From positions 108,405 to 139,472 of the forward strand of contig KV425625.1 of the NCBI GenBank assembly GCA_001632425.1: DNA of 31,068 nucleotides, written 5' to 3'. The first letter of the stretch is position 1, and the number at the start of each line of letters is the position of its first letter. The position numbers and the translations under genes were made by a program. This document shows positions 1 to 10,800 of this stretch, piece after piece. The notes under the pieces are model-generated. The model did not search any database and had not been told where the DNA came from. It worked only from the letters and a program-made list of their open reading frames with translations. Source of the stretch: Neolentinus lepideus HHB14362 ss-1 (taxonomy: Eukaryota > Basidiomycota > Agaricomycetes > Gloeophyllales > Gloeophyllaceae).

Positions 1-13
1 AAAACGGCCGATC

Positions 14-175
14 GTCTTAGGCGGTCTTACGGCGATTTTAAGAGCTTTAAGAGCCGGACTTGGCTTAACAGGTCTTATTCTCGTCTTAAAGTGGGCGCTA
101 AGTGCCTAAAAGACACGTAAAAGATGACACTAAGAACCATTAAGACCGGTTCAAGCCAAGTCCCAGCCGTAAGAC
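14..175. repeat. GTCTTA / TAAGAC hexamer cluster
   Basis: GTCTTA occurs at about 14, 24, 72 and 83, and its reverse complement TAAGAC at about 141 and 170. Four forward copies followed by two inverted ones within 165 bases is more than expected for a hexamer. The unit is short and the spacing irregular, so this may be an eroded repeat edge or protein-binding cluster, or chance in AT-rich sequence. Confidence 0.4.
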
Positions 176-321
176 TGATTGCCGTTTTCCTGATGTAGTT
201 GCAATATAACTAACCGAGTCTGCCGCACAGTGAGTGGAGTCTACCAGAATACTGATCACGTCTGCCTTGACTTATGTGTACCATACCATAGTATATGGGG
301 AGCTACTGTAGAATCTCGGTG

Positions 322-345
322 GGCTACCTTATCTTCAAGGTAGCC
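322..345. repeat. perfect 9-bp hairpin
   Basis: GGCTACCTT (322-330) and AAGGTAGCC (337-345) are exact reverse complements around a 6-nt loop. The left arm directly follows a segment containing AATCTCGGT, which recurs about 58 bases downstream (near 370) followed by a similar GGCCACC. No run of T follows it, and no adjacent gene is seen. Confidence 0.55.
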
Positions 346-2025
346 TATGAAAATATCCGGCCACCCGTAAATCTCGGTCGGCCACCGGGATTTCCAGGCA
401 TTCAGCGTTCGGCGACTGTTTGGCAAATGGAACGACTGGTAACACATAGTTCCAGTGTTCTCGTCCAGGCACTGGTTGGGAATGTCAGACCGGCTAACAC
501 TATTATTTATTTATTAAGTCGCGCGCGCACACTTCCTTAGGCCTTGAGTACCAGAACTTGCTGCCTGTTAAACTAAAAACATACTAGCCTCCCACACAGG
601 GAATTATCTTCTGCCACAGTCAATAATATAGACAGAGCCACTTGACCTGATGACAATATTTTGATACCACGACGGAACAGAAGCTTGGCCATAGCTGATA
701 CCTCCAATCACTGGAGGCGTGATACATAAGGAAGCAGCAGCTGAACAAAATCATATCCCTGGCAAAGACGAGTGACTAGTCAGGAAAACAAATATTGTAT
801 ACGCCGACGACAGTCTAGCGAGAGCTTATCTAACACAACGAACAATTCCTAAATAGTAGAGCGCCATAGAGACTTAAGCAGCCATAGCAATACTCAAGCC
901 TAGCTGCCTGATGTAAGTAGAATAACTTATGCGATATTCTAAATATAAATGTTCTAGCCAGAAAGCTACAAGAGGGTAATTTCAGAGTATAAGATCCATA
1001 GATTGCAGCGCTGTCTAGAGCGTCTTAGAAACTACAAGAGTCGGAATCGAGTATCTACCGAGTAATTACTAAGCTAACCGAGCTAAGATGACACAAAGAA
1101 AGTCAACTCCAAGGTTTAAACGCAGCCAGCGGGTGCGAATCACACTCAGACACACGGTTATAAGCGTGTTACAGGCTGCCAGACGCTCTAAGACTCGGTG
1201 AGCGGTCGAGGAGAGTGACCGCCACCTGAGCCACGTGGTTGTATCCTGATTCGGAAGGACCACTTCCTTAGTTGGTCTAGCGCGTCTAATCCCGCAGTAA
1301 TCAGTATAGAGTCTACGTACTGACACAAATACATGTACACGACACAATGGACACACTTAAGGGCACGGCATCCAAATCATTGTAACTAGAGGCAGCGGGC
1401 CACCTAGATCCATCCCAGGGAAGACACGTCAGACATTACAGAACAAGTTACACGCAATATGCGCCTGATCAGAGGGAGGGACATAGACGTCCTGAAGTTA
1501 TCGGGACGATGCCCGAGCTGGAGTTACAATAACGAAGAGCGATATATATTCCAACTAGATGGATTTACCTCAAATACTAAATACTCATAAGAAGGGAGGG
1601 AGGAGACGCGGCACGCAGACCCAGCCAGCATTTTACGCAAATACGACATCGAGAAGAAAGTTGATAGGTGAAGGGAAGCTCTACAAAAATCCTCACTTAT
1701 CCTGCAATGGAAGCAAGCTAGAGAAATAGCTGGCAATGGAGCACGAGAGGAACCCAAAAGTAGATGCCACATCAAAACGGTGCTCCTCGGAGGGGTTTTC
1801 TGTAGGTTTCTCTGGAGAGAGACTGTGAGGCAGAGGTTAACCAAGCTGTACTTGAGTGGAAGTCGCAAGGGAACTAGTGACGGCAGTGCAAGGAAGTTTG
1901 TTCGCCGGCCTGCGATTGGTCACTTAAAGATCTTGTTCTCTTTGGCGAGTTCCACATCCGCTACGATGAAGTAGTCTATTATGCGACATCGCGATGGGTG
2001 CTGCATGTCAGTCTAATTTACGTCC

Positions 2026-3801
2026 CTACACAAAAATGGTATCTGCGGCCTCATACTCAGCTTGGAATATTGAAGGACCAATGTCCTTTACATGTACTAC
2101 AGAAATCTTTTCGAAACCCATCTCTCCCTGAGCATCTTTGACCTCTTTGCACACCATCAGATACCTGAATGTAGGATTTGGGACCCATCGATCCGAGTCA
2201 ATCGCCTTTTCATTGCGGATGTCATTACCGACCAGTCGGACCGTCCCATCTCGGCACGCTTGCTTCGAATCCGCGTATACGGCGAAGGCAAGGCTGCGCA
2301 CAGCCCTGTCGGAGTATTGCACCAACCCTCTGAGCCTTCCATCGTCAGCGTGATCCCAAGTGAGCGATGCGTGGCCTGTGAGCAATCTGCACCCAAACTG
2401 TTGACGCACACAATTATTGTCGAGGACATGCAACCATCCTAATGGCTCATCACGGTCTTGAGTCACAGCGCGAATATTTTCGTGCCCATCGTCCATAAGC
2501 TGCTTCCATGACGGTCTCCACTTGCATTTACCTTCCCCTGGCGTACAGATCTTCCATAAGATACTGCACGGGATATGCCCCGGCATGCATTTGACAAGGA
2601 GTTCCCAAGCATCCTCGACGTCCATGCATTCTTTGTACAGAGGAATCTTAGTCAGAGCCCCAGGAAGTAACGCACCACAGGCCGCGATTTTATCAATTGG
2701 CTTGGTTGCGAACCTCTCTCTTAGTTCTTTGATGATCAATAGCAGATTCTGTGCCGTGTATAATCCCGCAAGATTACTCTCCAGAATCTCTACAGATCGC
2801 AGATAGACCCTCAGTGGCCTTCCATCCTCCTCACTGTTCTGCTCCAGGAGATCTTCAGCTCGAAGACCTTCTGGTAATCCGGCAGACATTGTTTGGGAAT
2901 GTATCTCTTGTATTGTCCAAACTCGGCGAAGCCAGTGCCTCTGCCCTGTCCAACCCTTGCATTTGAATGCAACTCCCAACCCGTTGTAGTACCGGATGAC
3001 CTTCCACGCACACTGATAGATGGTATGAATAGTGGGAATGTCGACTGCCCATTCTTCTTTACGGAGTTCTTCATTTTGTACACCAAATTGCCTCAAGCAG
3101 ACAACATCAAGCCAGACATACTCGGCTTTGAGATGCAGAAGTTCATTTCGAATTGCTTCAAGTGTCACGCCACTCGGTAGTGGGACAAGCCATTCCCGAC
3201 CGTTGACAGCGGTGTCGACACCAGACATTGTGGATGTCCAGCTGTGTGATACAGCAAAAAACATCGGCAGTGCAAACTTGTGAACATCGGCGGAAATATT
3301 GTAGTAACCAAGACTGAAACGGTAGGGTACAACACGGTGGGCCCGTAGATCCCAAAGACGCCGAGCCCATGTGTGCCCTCCTGACAGTGACAGGTTGGAA
3401 TTTCGGCCAGATACGTGAATGAAGTCGCCAGTCACGCATGCCTTTCGGGCCTCGTCAATGCAATCACTGAATTTGATCAGCTCTGAGTGCACTTTATTGA
3501 CATCATCCAGATGCTTCCGTCGCCAAAGGTTGCGTACACGCGCATATAGGCTCCCAAAATTGTAGTCCTCTGTTCCATTGACGAGCCTCCCCAGTAGCTG
3601 TTCGACCCCGGGATCCGATATCAGAATCTCTCTACCTAGATCTCCTGCGAGTGCTTGATTGAGCAGGCGCAAGACGCCCTTGACGCCTCGATCCTTGCAC
3701 TTCAGAGACGCGACTTCCGGGGAAATGATGCATGGCGACCATCCCTCGGGTGGAGGGTCCTGAAGCGGAATGCGAGTGCGCGCGGCTGGCGGTGATGCCA
3801 T
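2026..3801 (-). CDS. HET-domain protein (heterokaryon incompatibility type)
   Basis: A single-exon gene of 591 aa starting at a true ATG (3801-3799). The central third matches the HET domain: the opening motif FFAVSHSW (about 181-188), the WLDVVCLRQ block (about 230-238), DIPTIHTIYQ (about 254-263) and HWLRRVWTIQE (about 289-299). Proteins with this domain in filamentous fungi take part in non-self recognition and programmed cell death, but most family members have no assigned function and basidiomycete copies are little studied. The first 180 residues and the C-terminal 280 show no domain I recognise; no NACHT, WD40 or ankyrin repeats are visible. No membrane segment or signal peptide is seen. 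It is transcribed divergently from BUB1 across 216 bases. The reading frame is unbroken, so it is likely a live gene. Confidence 0.85.
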   Translation of the reverse strand: MASPPAARTRIPLQDPPPEGWSPCIISPEVASLKCKDRGVKGVLRLLNQALAGDLGREILISDPGVEQLLGRLVNGTEDYNFGSLYARVRNLWRRKHLDDVNKVHSELIKFSDCIDEARKACVTGDFIHVSGRNSNLSLSGGHTWARRLWDLRAHRVVPYRFSLGYYNISADVHKFALPMFFAVSHSWTSTMSGVDTAVNGREWLVPLPSGVTLEAIRNELLHLKAEYVWLDVVCLRQFGVQNEELRKEEWAVDIPTIHTIYQCAWKVIRYYNGLGVAFKCKGWTGQRHWLRRVWTIQEIHSQTMSAGLPEGLRAEDLLEQNSEEDGRPLRVYLRSVEILESNLAGLYTAQNLLLIIKELRERFATKPIDKIAACGALLPGALTKIPLYKECMDVEDAWELLVKCMPGHIPCSILWKICTPGEGKCKWRPSWKQLMDDGHENIRAVTQDRDEPLGWLHVLDNNCVRQQFGCRLLTGHASLTWDHADDGRLRGLVQYSDRAVRSLAFAVYADSKQACRDGTVRLVGNDIRNEKAIDSDRWVPNPTFRYLMVCKEVKDAQGEMGFEKISVVHVKDIGPSIFQAEYEAADTIFV

Positions 3802-4017
3802 TGTGTAGTAATCGTCGTAAACTGGTGCATGTATTGGCGAAGAGTCAGACAGTCACCTGCATCGCGCTTCCTAGATGTGGTTTATCACCGCGAGAGGGAT
3901 AGGCGAGGAAGAAGAAGCCGCCGCTGGTAGTGGCGTGCGGCGGCGCACAAGTGACTTGGTTTGTAACTGCACACGTGACCGACGCGTCGAGCGGACACTC
4001 TACCAAGGACCGTCACC
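3802..4017. promoter_or_regulatory. divergent promoter region between the HET gene and BUB1
   Basis: The two start codons are 216 bases apart and face away from each other, so this stretch must hold both promoters and both 5' untranslated regions. It has a GC-rich GAAG/GCCGCC block near 3908-3950 but no obvious TATA box. On the BUB1 side it holds a CACGTG E-box and an ACGCGT box (next entry). Confidence 0.6.
3972..3987. promoter_or_regulatory. E-box CACGTG and MCB-like ACGCGT upstream of BUB1
   Basis: CACGTG lies at 3972-3977 and ACGCGT at 3982-3987, ending 30 bases before the BUB1 ATG. ACGCGT is the MluI cell-cycle box bound by MBF-type factors in yeasts, and a cell-cycle gene directly downstream makes a functional role plausible. 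Both sites are palindromic, so they cannot show direction, and each is short enough to occur by chance. Confidence 0.45.
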
Positions 4018-7000
4018 ATGGCCTCTGAAGATATCGAGAGCACCTTGAAAAGACTATCTAGCGAACGCGAAATACTCCGCGCAAAGGTTTCTGCTGCTCT
4101 GCAGGAAGAAGAAGATCCACTAGCTACATACGTTCAGCTCATCAAATGGACAGAAGAGAACTATCGCGGAGCTTTGCTGGGCCAGTCGGGGCTACTAGTT
4201 TTATTGGAGACAGCTTGCAGAACGTTTATAGATGATCCGAGTTACAAAGGAGATTTGCGGTACTTCAAGATATGGGCACGTTATGGCAGTCTGGTGGACC
4301 ATTCCTCCATGGTGTACTCTTATCTTCTGGACAAAGAGATTGGAATAGTCTTTTCGCAATTGTACGATGAGTATGCGCAGGCGCTGGAGAGGGAACGGCA
4401 GTGTGTCTCACATACTATGTGCGACTTACTCAGCTGACGCTAAGTGTAGGTGTGACAAGGCAGAGGAAATTTACCAAAGAGGCATAAGGCGTCGCGCACG
4501 ACCAATCGAACGGCTACGAAGGAGTTATGAAGAATTCAAGCGACGCTCAACACAAACGCCTCGGCCTATGCCACCCGCACTTCCCCGTCCTCGCTGCAAA
4601 TGGGCCACCGAGGACGAATTGCTCCGACAGAATCCCCTGCGAAACATCCTTCCCTCAACACCCACCCTCTCCACCGCCTCAACGCCAGCCCTATCCACCG
4701 CCTCCACCTTCTCCTCCACTTCTTCCGATCCCCATGTTCCTTTCATGTTCATACCTCCGGAATGCACAGCCGAAGTGCGCTATAATGTGATGACCGCCCC
4801 GCCCGTTGAGGGCAAGCGTCCAGAGAAGCTACGGTTCAATCTTGGACTTCTATGGACCAAGGAAAGTGGCGAATACTGCATCCAGGAAGCGCGCGCGCGC
4901 TCAATGGGCCTGCTCAACAAGAAATGGGATCCCGATCCTGTATCGGTGCGCGTGCAGTTCAACGATGACGGGCAGAAGACTTCTAAACAGTACACCACCA
5001 CGGGTCGGAGGTTGGCCGGAGCGGAGCCTACTGTCACTATCAATACGAAGGAAGCGCTCGCGGACGTCTTTGGCATGTACAACTCACCGGACAAGTCGAT
5101 GCGCTTCGCCAATATTGCGGGCAGTAAGCATGCCCCTGTAAAGAAACTTGACCCCATGGCGCCTCTCGTCTTTACACCGAAACCAGCAAGTTCAAGTTCA
5201 CATGCGAATGAGAATGAGAACGCGGGTGCACGGGCAAAGACTCCGAGTGAGTGCTTCCCGGATTCTCAATTCGTTAACTGACGTTTCGCAGTCCAAGGCT
5301 TCCGCCCGTTTGTCGATGAGAATGCTGACGCTCGACTGAAGACACCCGGTGAGTAGGCCTATAGCATACTAGACATACCATTTATTGTTGTATCATAGCT
5401 TTCCGGCCGTTCGTTGACGAGGGTGCGAAGAGTACTACGCCAATCGTCTTCAAGGTATGTCTATTTTGACCTCCAAATCATGCTCTGGTACTTGACCTAG
5501 CTACTCCTAGACACCGGACGCAGGACGGCGGGTGCTGGGCGTCAAGGAGCCAAGCACTGCGCCAAAGACAGAACGGGACGAGAATGCTCCTACGCCCGCT
5601 ATTTGGCAACCTGCATCGCAGCCCTTATCTGCACCTGTCTTCCGACCACCGAAGGATGACGAGGGGGCAGCTCTGGCTTCTACGTCGACCAAAGTCCCGA
5701 CGATGAACCAGGCATCTACGCCATTCCGAGATACGAACGGTCCAGGGCGGGTGTTCAGCCGGCCTGCAGAGAATGCATTTGTACCGAAGCGGAATGTCTT
5801 GGGTGAGAAAGGGAAAGAGAGTGCCAGTAGGCCGGTCTTCAGTCGCTTGCCTTTACAAAGCGCGTTCACTCCGCAAATGCACGACGTTCAGGAGGACGCG
5901 CCTGAATTGCAGTATGACCCGAGCGAGGACAGCTGGGATGATGACGAACAGGAGCAGGAGCAGGAGCAGGTCGAGTTCCAGCAGATTGAGGACGATGATG
6001 CCTTTACTGAATCCGAGGACAACTTCGAGGACCAGGAGCTCGAGCCTTATCACACCAGAGATGCACCGCTTGGCGGTCGCTTTGGCCAGTTCGACGTTAT
6101 GACCCCGATCACGGAGCGGACGTACGAGTTCACTATGAGTACTCGAGCATTCGGCACGCCATCGTCGACAGTCGAGCGGGCGTTCGTGCAAGAGGATGCG
6201 CAAGACGCTGCAGAACAATTGGCTGAGGAACTACGGACGGAAGCAGAGGACAATGCACACCAGTATACGTCTTTTGAGCAAAATGCACCACCCTTCCGAG
6301 TCTCCGACGGACACACTATACCTTTGTCAAAGAGCGAAGTATTTACGCCCCCCGAGCCACCCTTGCCGCGACAACTCGGAAACCTCAGTCTCTCGGATAC
6401 CCTACTCACCGTATCGTCCTTTGTCCCGCCCAATCCTTGCAACCCTTTCGACCCGGAAATTCTGAAGACTCTGCTGGCTATTAGTCCCCATGATGCGTCA
6501 TGTCATGATCTGAAGGACAGCTCTATCGGGCAACTCGACAAGTTGCAGAAGTTCGCTGAGAAACGGCAGCGAAGAGCGAGCGGGAACAATAGTGGGAATA
6601 CGAGCCGCTTGACCGATGTTCTGGACGTCTTCGACTTACGCATAGCCGACTGTCGATTCGAAGTCAGCCATAAGCTGGGTGAGGGTGGCTTCGGCGCAGT
6701 TTTCGCTGCGAAAGACATCTCTGGCAGGCCCGAGGACGATGACGACGATTTCGATGATGACGAAGAGGCTTCCTCGTATGCAATCAAGATCGTCAAGCCA
6801 CGGAATCTGTGGGAATATCATATCCTGCGGAGAGTTCACTGCACGCTGCTACCGCGATTGCGACGATCAGTGGTTCAGCCCCATGCTCTGTATGCATTCC
6901 GCGATGAAAGCTATCTTGTCCTCGACCTTTGTCCTCAAGGAACGTTGTTGGATGTTGTAAACAATGCGGCCAAGATGAGCGTGTCGCAACAAGGAGCCTG

Positions 7001-7670
7001 CTTAGACGAAGTGCTGGTCACATTCTTCAGCATCGAGCTGCTGCGCCTGGTTGAGGGCATGCACAATGCTGGCTTCATTCACGGGGACATGAAGATCGAC
7101 AACTGCCTTCTGAGGTTGGAGGATGTTCCCGGTGGCTTGTCCGCGTGGTCCACAATTTATCAGTCATCCGGTAAAGATGGATGGGAATGCAAGGGCATTA
7201 AACTAATTGATTTCGGACGCACCATCGACACACGAGTCTTTCCTGCAGGCCAGCAATATATCGCTGATTGGCCAGCAGATGCACGGGATTGCTTCGAGAT
7301 CCGGGAGAATAAACCTTGGACATATCAGACTGATTATTTCGGACTCGCCGGAATAATCCACTGTCTCCTGTTTGGCAAATATCTTGATAAATCTGCAATA
7401 GTCCCAGTGGATGGCGCACCGAATCAAGAAAGACACCAGTACAAATTGTCCACGCCATTCAAGCGGTACTGGAATACGGAGCTCTGGATTCGTCTGTTTG
7501 ACCTTCTGCTGAATCCCTGCTTTGCCCGGGAGGACAGTAAACTTCCACTTTGCGAAGAGCTTAACACATTAAGGAAGGAGATGGAGGCTTGGCTGGAGAA
7601 GAATTGCGACCGGAGTTCTGGCTCGTTACGGGCCCTATTAAAGAAGATAGAGAAGTTTGTTAATAGTTGA
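4018..7670 (+). CDS. spindle assembly checkpoint kinase BUB1 (Mad3/BUB1 family)
   Basis: Exons read as 4018-4400, 4450-5246, 5292-5348, 5399-5454 and 5511-7670, giving 1150 aa in one continuous frame. Residues about 10-160 form the Mad3/BUB1 homology region (TPR-like, kinetochore-binding), ending in the EEIYQRGIRR segment. Around 264-285 a GEYCIQEARARS stretch resembles the Bub3-binding (GLEBS) region. Two FRPFVDE motifs sit at 397-403 and 414-420. The middle is acidic and low in complexity. The C-terminal kinase has its glycine loop LGEGGFGAVF near 820, lysine of AIKIVK near 857, catalytic HGDMKIDN near 955-962 and DFG near 998. Bub1 acts at unattached kinetochores to delay anaphase and phosphorylates histone H2A. 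A run of acidic residues is inserted between the glycine loop and the lysine. No N-terminal KEN box was seen, so a separate Mad3 or an alternative transcript may supply that role. Confidence 0.93.
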
Positions 7671-7862
7671 GCCGAGTTTCTTGATAGACTTGATTTTTCA
7701 TTCGTTCCTTGATGTATCGATATGTACTTATTTCATCTCCACTTTCTTGCGTGGCAATATGGAGCTCATCAAACAGCCATCGCATTCCCACCGAACAAAT
7801 AGCTACATGAAAGCGACAGTTAGCTCCGAGCGCACGTATCATCATCCCTCGTCCTGGATGAT

Positions 7863-10800
7863 CTACATTCCTACAGGAGGAGCCGGCGCGGCTGGCGCAG
7901 CTTCGTATGGGTGGGGAGGCATCCCAGGTTGTATCATCATGGGGTAGGGTACGGCGTGCTGAACTGTAAAAGCAACGAGGCATGAGGTAACATCAATGAC
8001 GCACAGCCTGGAACTTACGTTGAGGACTTTGGTGGTAATATGGGTGTGCGTGAGCAGGGATGGGAGTGGGCGGCATTGAGGGCCGGCCAGCATTTCCGTT
8101 AGGTGGGTAAGGGCCGGGTGGAGGAGGCATGTATTGAGGAGCTGATAATATCATTCATTAATACCAACTCCCCCCGGATTCTTTCATTGCACTCACGCGG
8201 CATCTGGCCCATCTGCGGAGAGGCGTACATCGCTGCAAGGATAACGTCAGTTTTGACTGTGATTACCAATCCAAAAGGATGTTACCATTCGGTGGTGGCA
8301 TGGCATATGGGTAGGGCATAGGCTGCATATGGGGACCAGGCATATAGCCTGGGGGTGGGGGACCCATACCTGGAATCATCGGCTGAAAGACAACGCTGAG
8401 CCAGCGAGTGTCACCAGTGTAACTCGGTGACATTACCTGGCCAGGGTAAGCGTAAGGGGGGTAAGCATAAATAAATCCACGGGGGGCTTGAGGCTGAGGA
8501 TCTTCTTCGTACGATTGAGGGGGCATTTGCGGCGGACCAGGGGGAGGAGGAATGTGAGGGGATTGTTGCTGAGGAGGGACGGTGATGGGCGGGAACATGA
8601 GCTTATACGGTTTGCCGTTATATGGCCATAGAGCGTCTTGAGAAGTCCAGCTCAATATCCTGATATTATGGACACCGGATTGAAGACTACTCACTGACGG
8701 CAGACGCTTCTGCGACCTTGTTATATTTGAATGGGTTAAAGTCATCTCTCATGGAGACAGGCGGGGTCTTCTTGATAATGCGGGGGCCGAAGAAGGGGTT
8801 AGGAGAAGCAGACTGATATAAACAGTGAGTATACGAAGGAGATAACTAAACACAAGAACATACAGTATCCACCGCCTTGCCCTTGGGCGACGCGGGGCTG
8901 CTCGAGGGGTTCGGTGATGTCGTCGTCTGTAACAGAGAAAACAATCCAGTCAGTTCCCAACCTCCAAGACACACCAGTAAGACATTACAGGTGTGAAAGC
9001 CACAGCCTTGGGGTTCGGCTTAAAGGACGGAGCATTCACACTTAGCCGGGGTGCATTAGGCGACGGGGGCGCAACAGCGCCGCCCGTCGTGGCGCCCGTA
9101 GAGCTCGCAGTGCTCGCCGGAGCCTGTCCATTCGGAGTCGACTTCTTCCCCTTGAACGGCGGAATGGGTTGTATAAACATTGAGATACGCTTCGCGCTGT
9201 CCGCCTTGGCGCTGGAAGCCTTCGAAGCAGACGCCACGTTAGTCGAAGATGAAGCAAGGATAGAGGCTTTCGCAGAGCTGCCGCCGGCAGCGGCGGACGT
9301 TTTCACGGACGTGAGTTTCGGTGTCTGAGCGGGGGACGGCTGTTGAATCCGTGTTGAGGGGGAGGGGCTCATGACCGACGTCGTCGACGTGCCGATCGAG
9401 CGAGCCTGAGCAGATGCTGCATCGCGGGCAGACTTCTCCCTGATCTGCTGCTGCTTCTCCTCGTCCTTAGCCAAGATGGGGACCAAATCCTCAGGGATGG
9501 GTTTGTTAAGCTTTTGATAATCGCACGGTGTGAACACTGGTTACGTCAAAACACACGACTACTGTGCGCACCTTAAAGCTCTGGCTGAACTTTAGCAACT
9601 CCGCCCTCCGCTTGTCCAGCTCATTCTTAACCAACGCGTGCCTCTTCTCCTTCAGCCTCTCCTTCTCCGTCGTGACAAACTGTCTGAACGCCGGTAATGG
9701 GTCCGCAGGAGGCTAAAGATACACCAGCACCGACCAAAACACATTCCAAATCAATGACAGTGAAGCATCGCTGGAATATGGACGTTACCTTGTTCGCTAC
9801 TGATGCGGTTGGGACAGGAGATGTGGTCTTCGGAGGCGTCGCGCCAGACTGTGCTGACTGGACAGCAGTGCCATCCGGAGCATTAACAGAAACTTTGGGA
9901 ACATCCGTCTTCACTGGCGCAGGAGCACCAACGCCGCCCTGCTTGCGAGCCCCAGGAGGAACATACGCATTTGCACCACGGACGACGGCGCCGTACCTTG
10001 CAAATACGTCCGAGCCGTTAGCCTTGAATTAAACGCCGAACGACGATCCCACTTACTTGTCCTCCTCGTTAGCGCCGGCCCCATCTGGCAAGTCGAGATT
10101 TCGTTCCTCCGCGATATGAGGATTATTTGTAGCCGCCTAGCCAGGAATAACCGCCGGAGCGTGGTTAAGGCACCCGAAGCTAAGTAGATCGGATGTCAAG
10201 CTTACCCCCATTATCTCGTTGGCAATCCTCTGCGCCTCCCGCTCACGCTCCTTGAAGTCCGGTCGTGAGCGGTCCAGCTTTGTCGTGTACAAGTCCTCGT
10301 TCCAGTCCGTCTTGACGCCGAACAGGGTCTCGTTCACGGTAAATTGGTCCCACTTCAAACCTGTACTCGAACCAGACCCAAACGTCTCATCGTCGGCAAG
10401 CCCGGGGCGGTTGTTCAGGGCAGTTGATGGCAAAGGGGAATCAGCCCAAGACTGCAATTCGCGTTCCCGGCGAGGGGCCGCTTTTTGGCTGATGTCGGTG
10501 TCCGTCTTGAACGCTGCAGAAATCGTGGCATTGTCGAGGCAAAAGGTATGCAATGGAATTAGCACTCACTATCTCCGTTCGCGCCATTTGTCGGACGGGA
10601 ATCCGCTGGCCCTGACGTCCATGTGTCAATATTGGTGGAGGCGATGAACAGCCGATCCTTCAGGGGTGCTCCAGAACTGGACACCTCCTTGACATCCTTG
10701 AGCGTTACACCTGTCGTGTCGCCTTCGCCGTTCGTGGAGGCGATAGTGCCCTCGTATCGTTGCGCGGTCTTGGTCATGAGCGTGATGGTCGTTCCCTGCG

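Larger units (their letters stand above)
1..2025. other. gene-poor left flank
   Basis: No protein family could be recognised on either strand in this 2-kb stretch. The open frames are short, overlap each other in several frames and show no domain or splice-consistent continuation. The first 180 bases carry a cluster of GTCTTA/TAAGAC hexamers, and a perfect hairpin lies at 322-345; both are listed separately. The sequence looks more AT-rich and less structured than the gene blocks to the right, which suits decayed transposon or intergenic DNA, but no terminal repeats or transposase remnant were found. Confidence 0.6.

Noticed and set aside
150..175. GGTTCAAGCC resembling a tRNA T-loop
   Set aside because: No matching acceptor stem, anticodon arm or A-box at the right distance.
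4525..4790. Overlapping open frames on both strands within BUB1 exon 2
   Set aside because: They arise from the Pro/Ser/Thr-rich low-complexity coding stretch; the BUB1 frame continues through it without a break.
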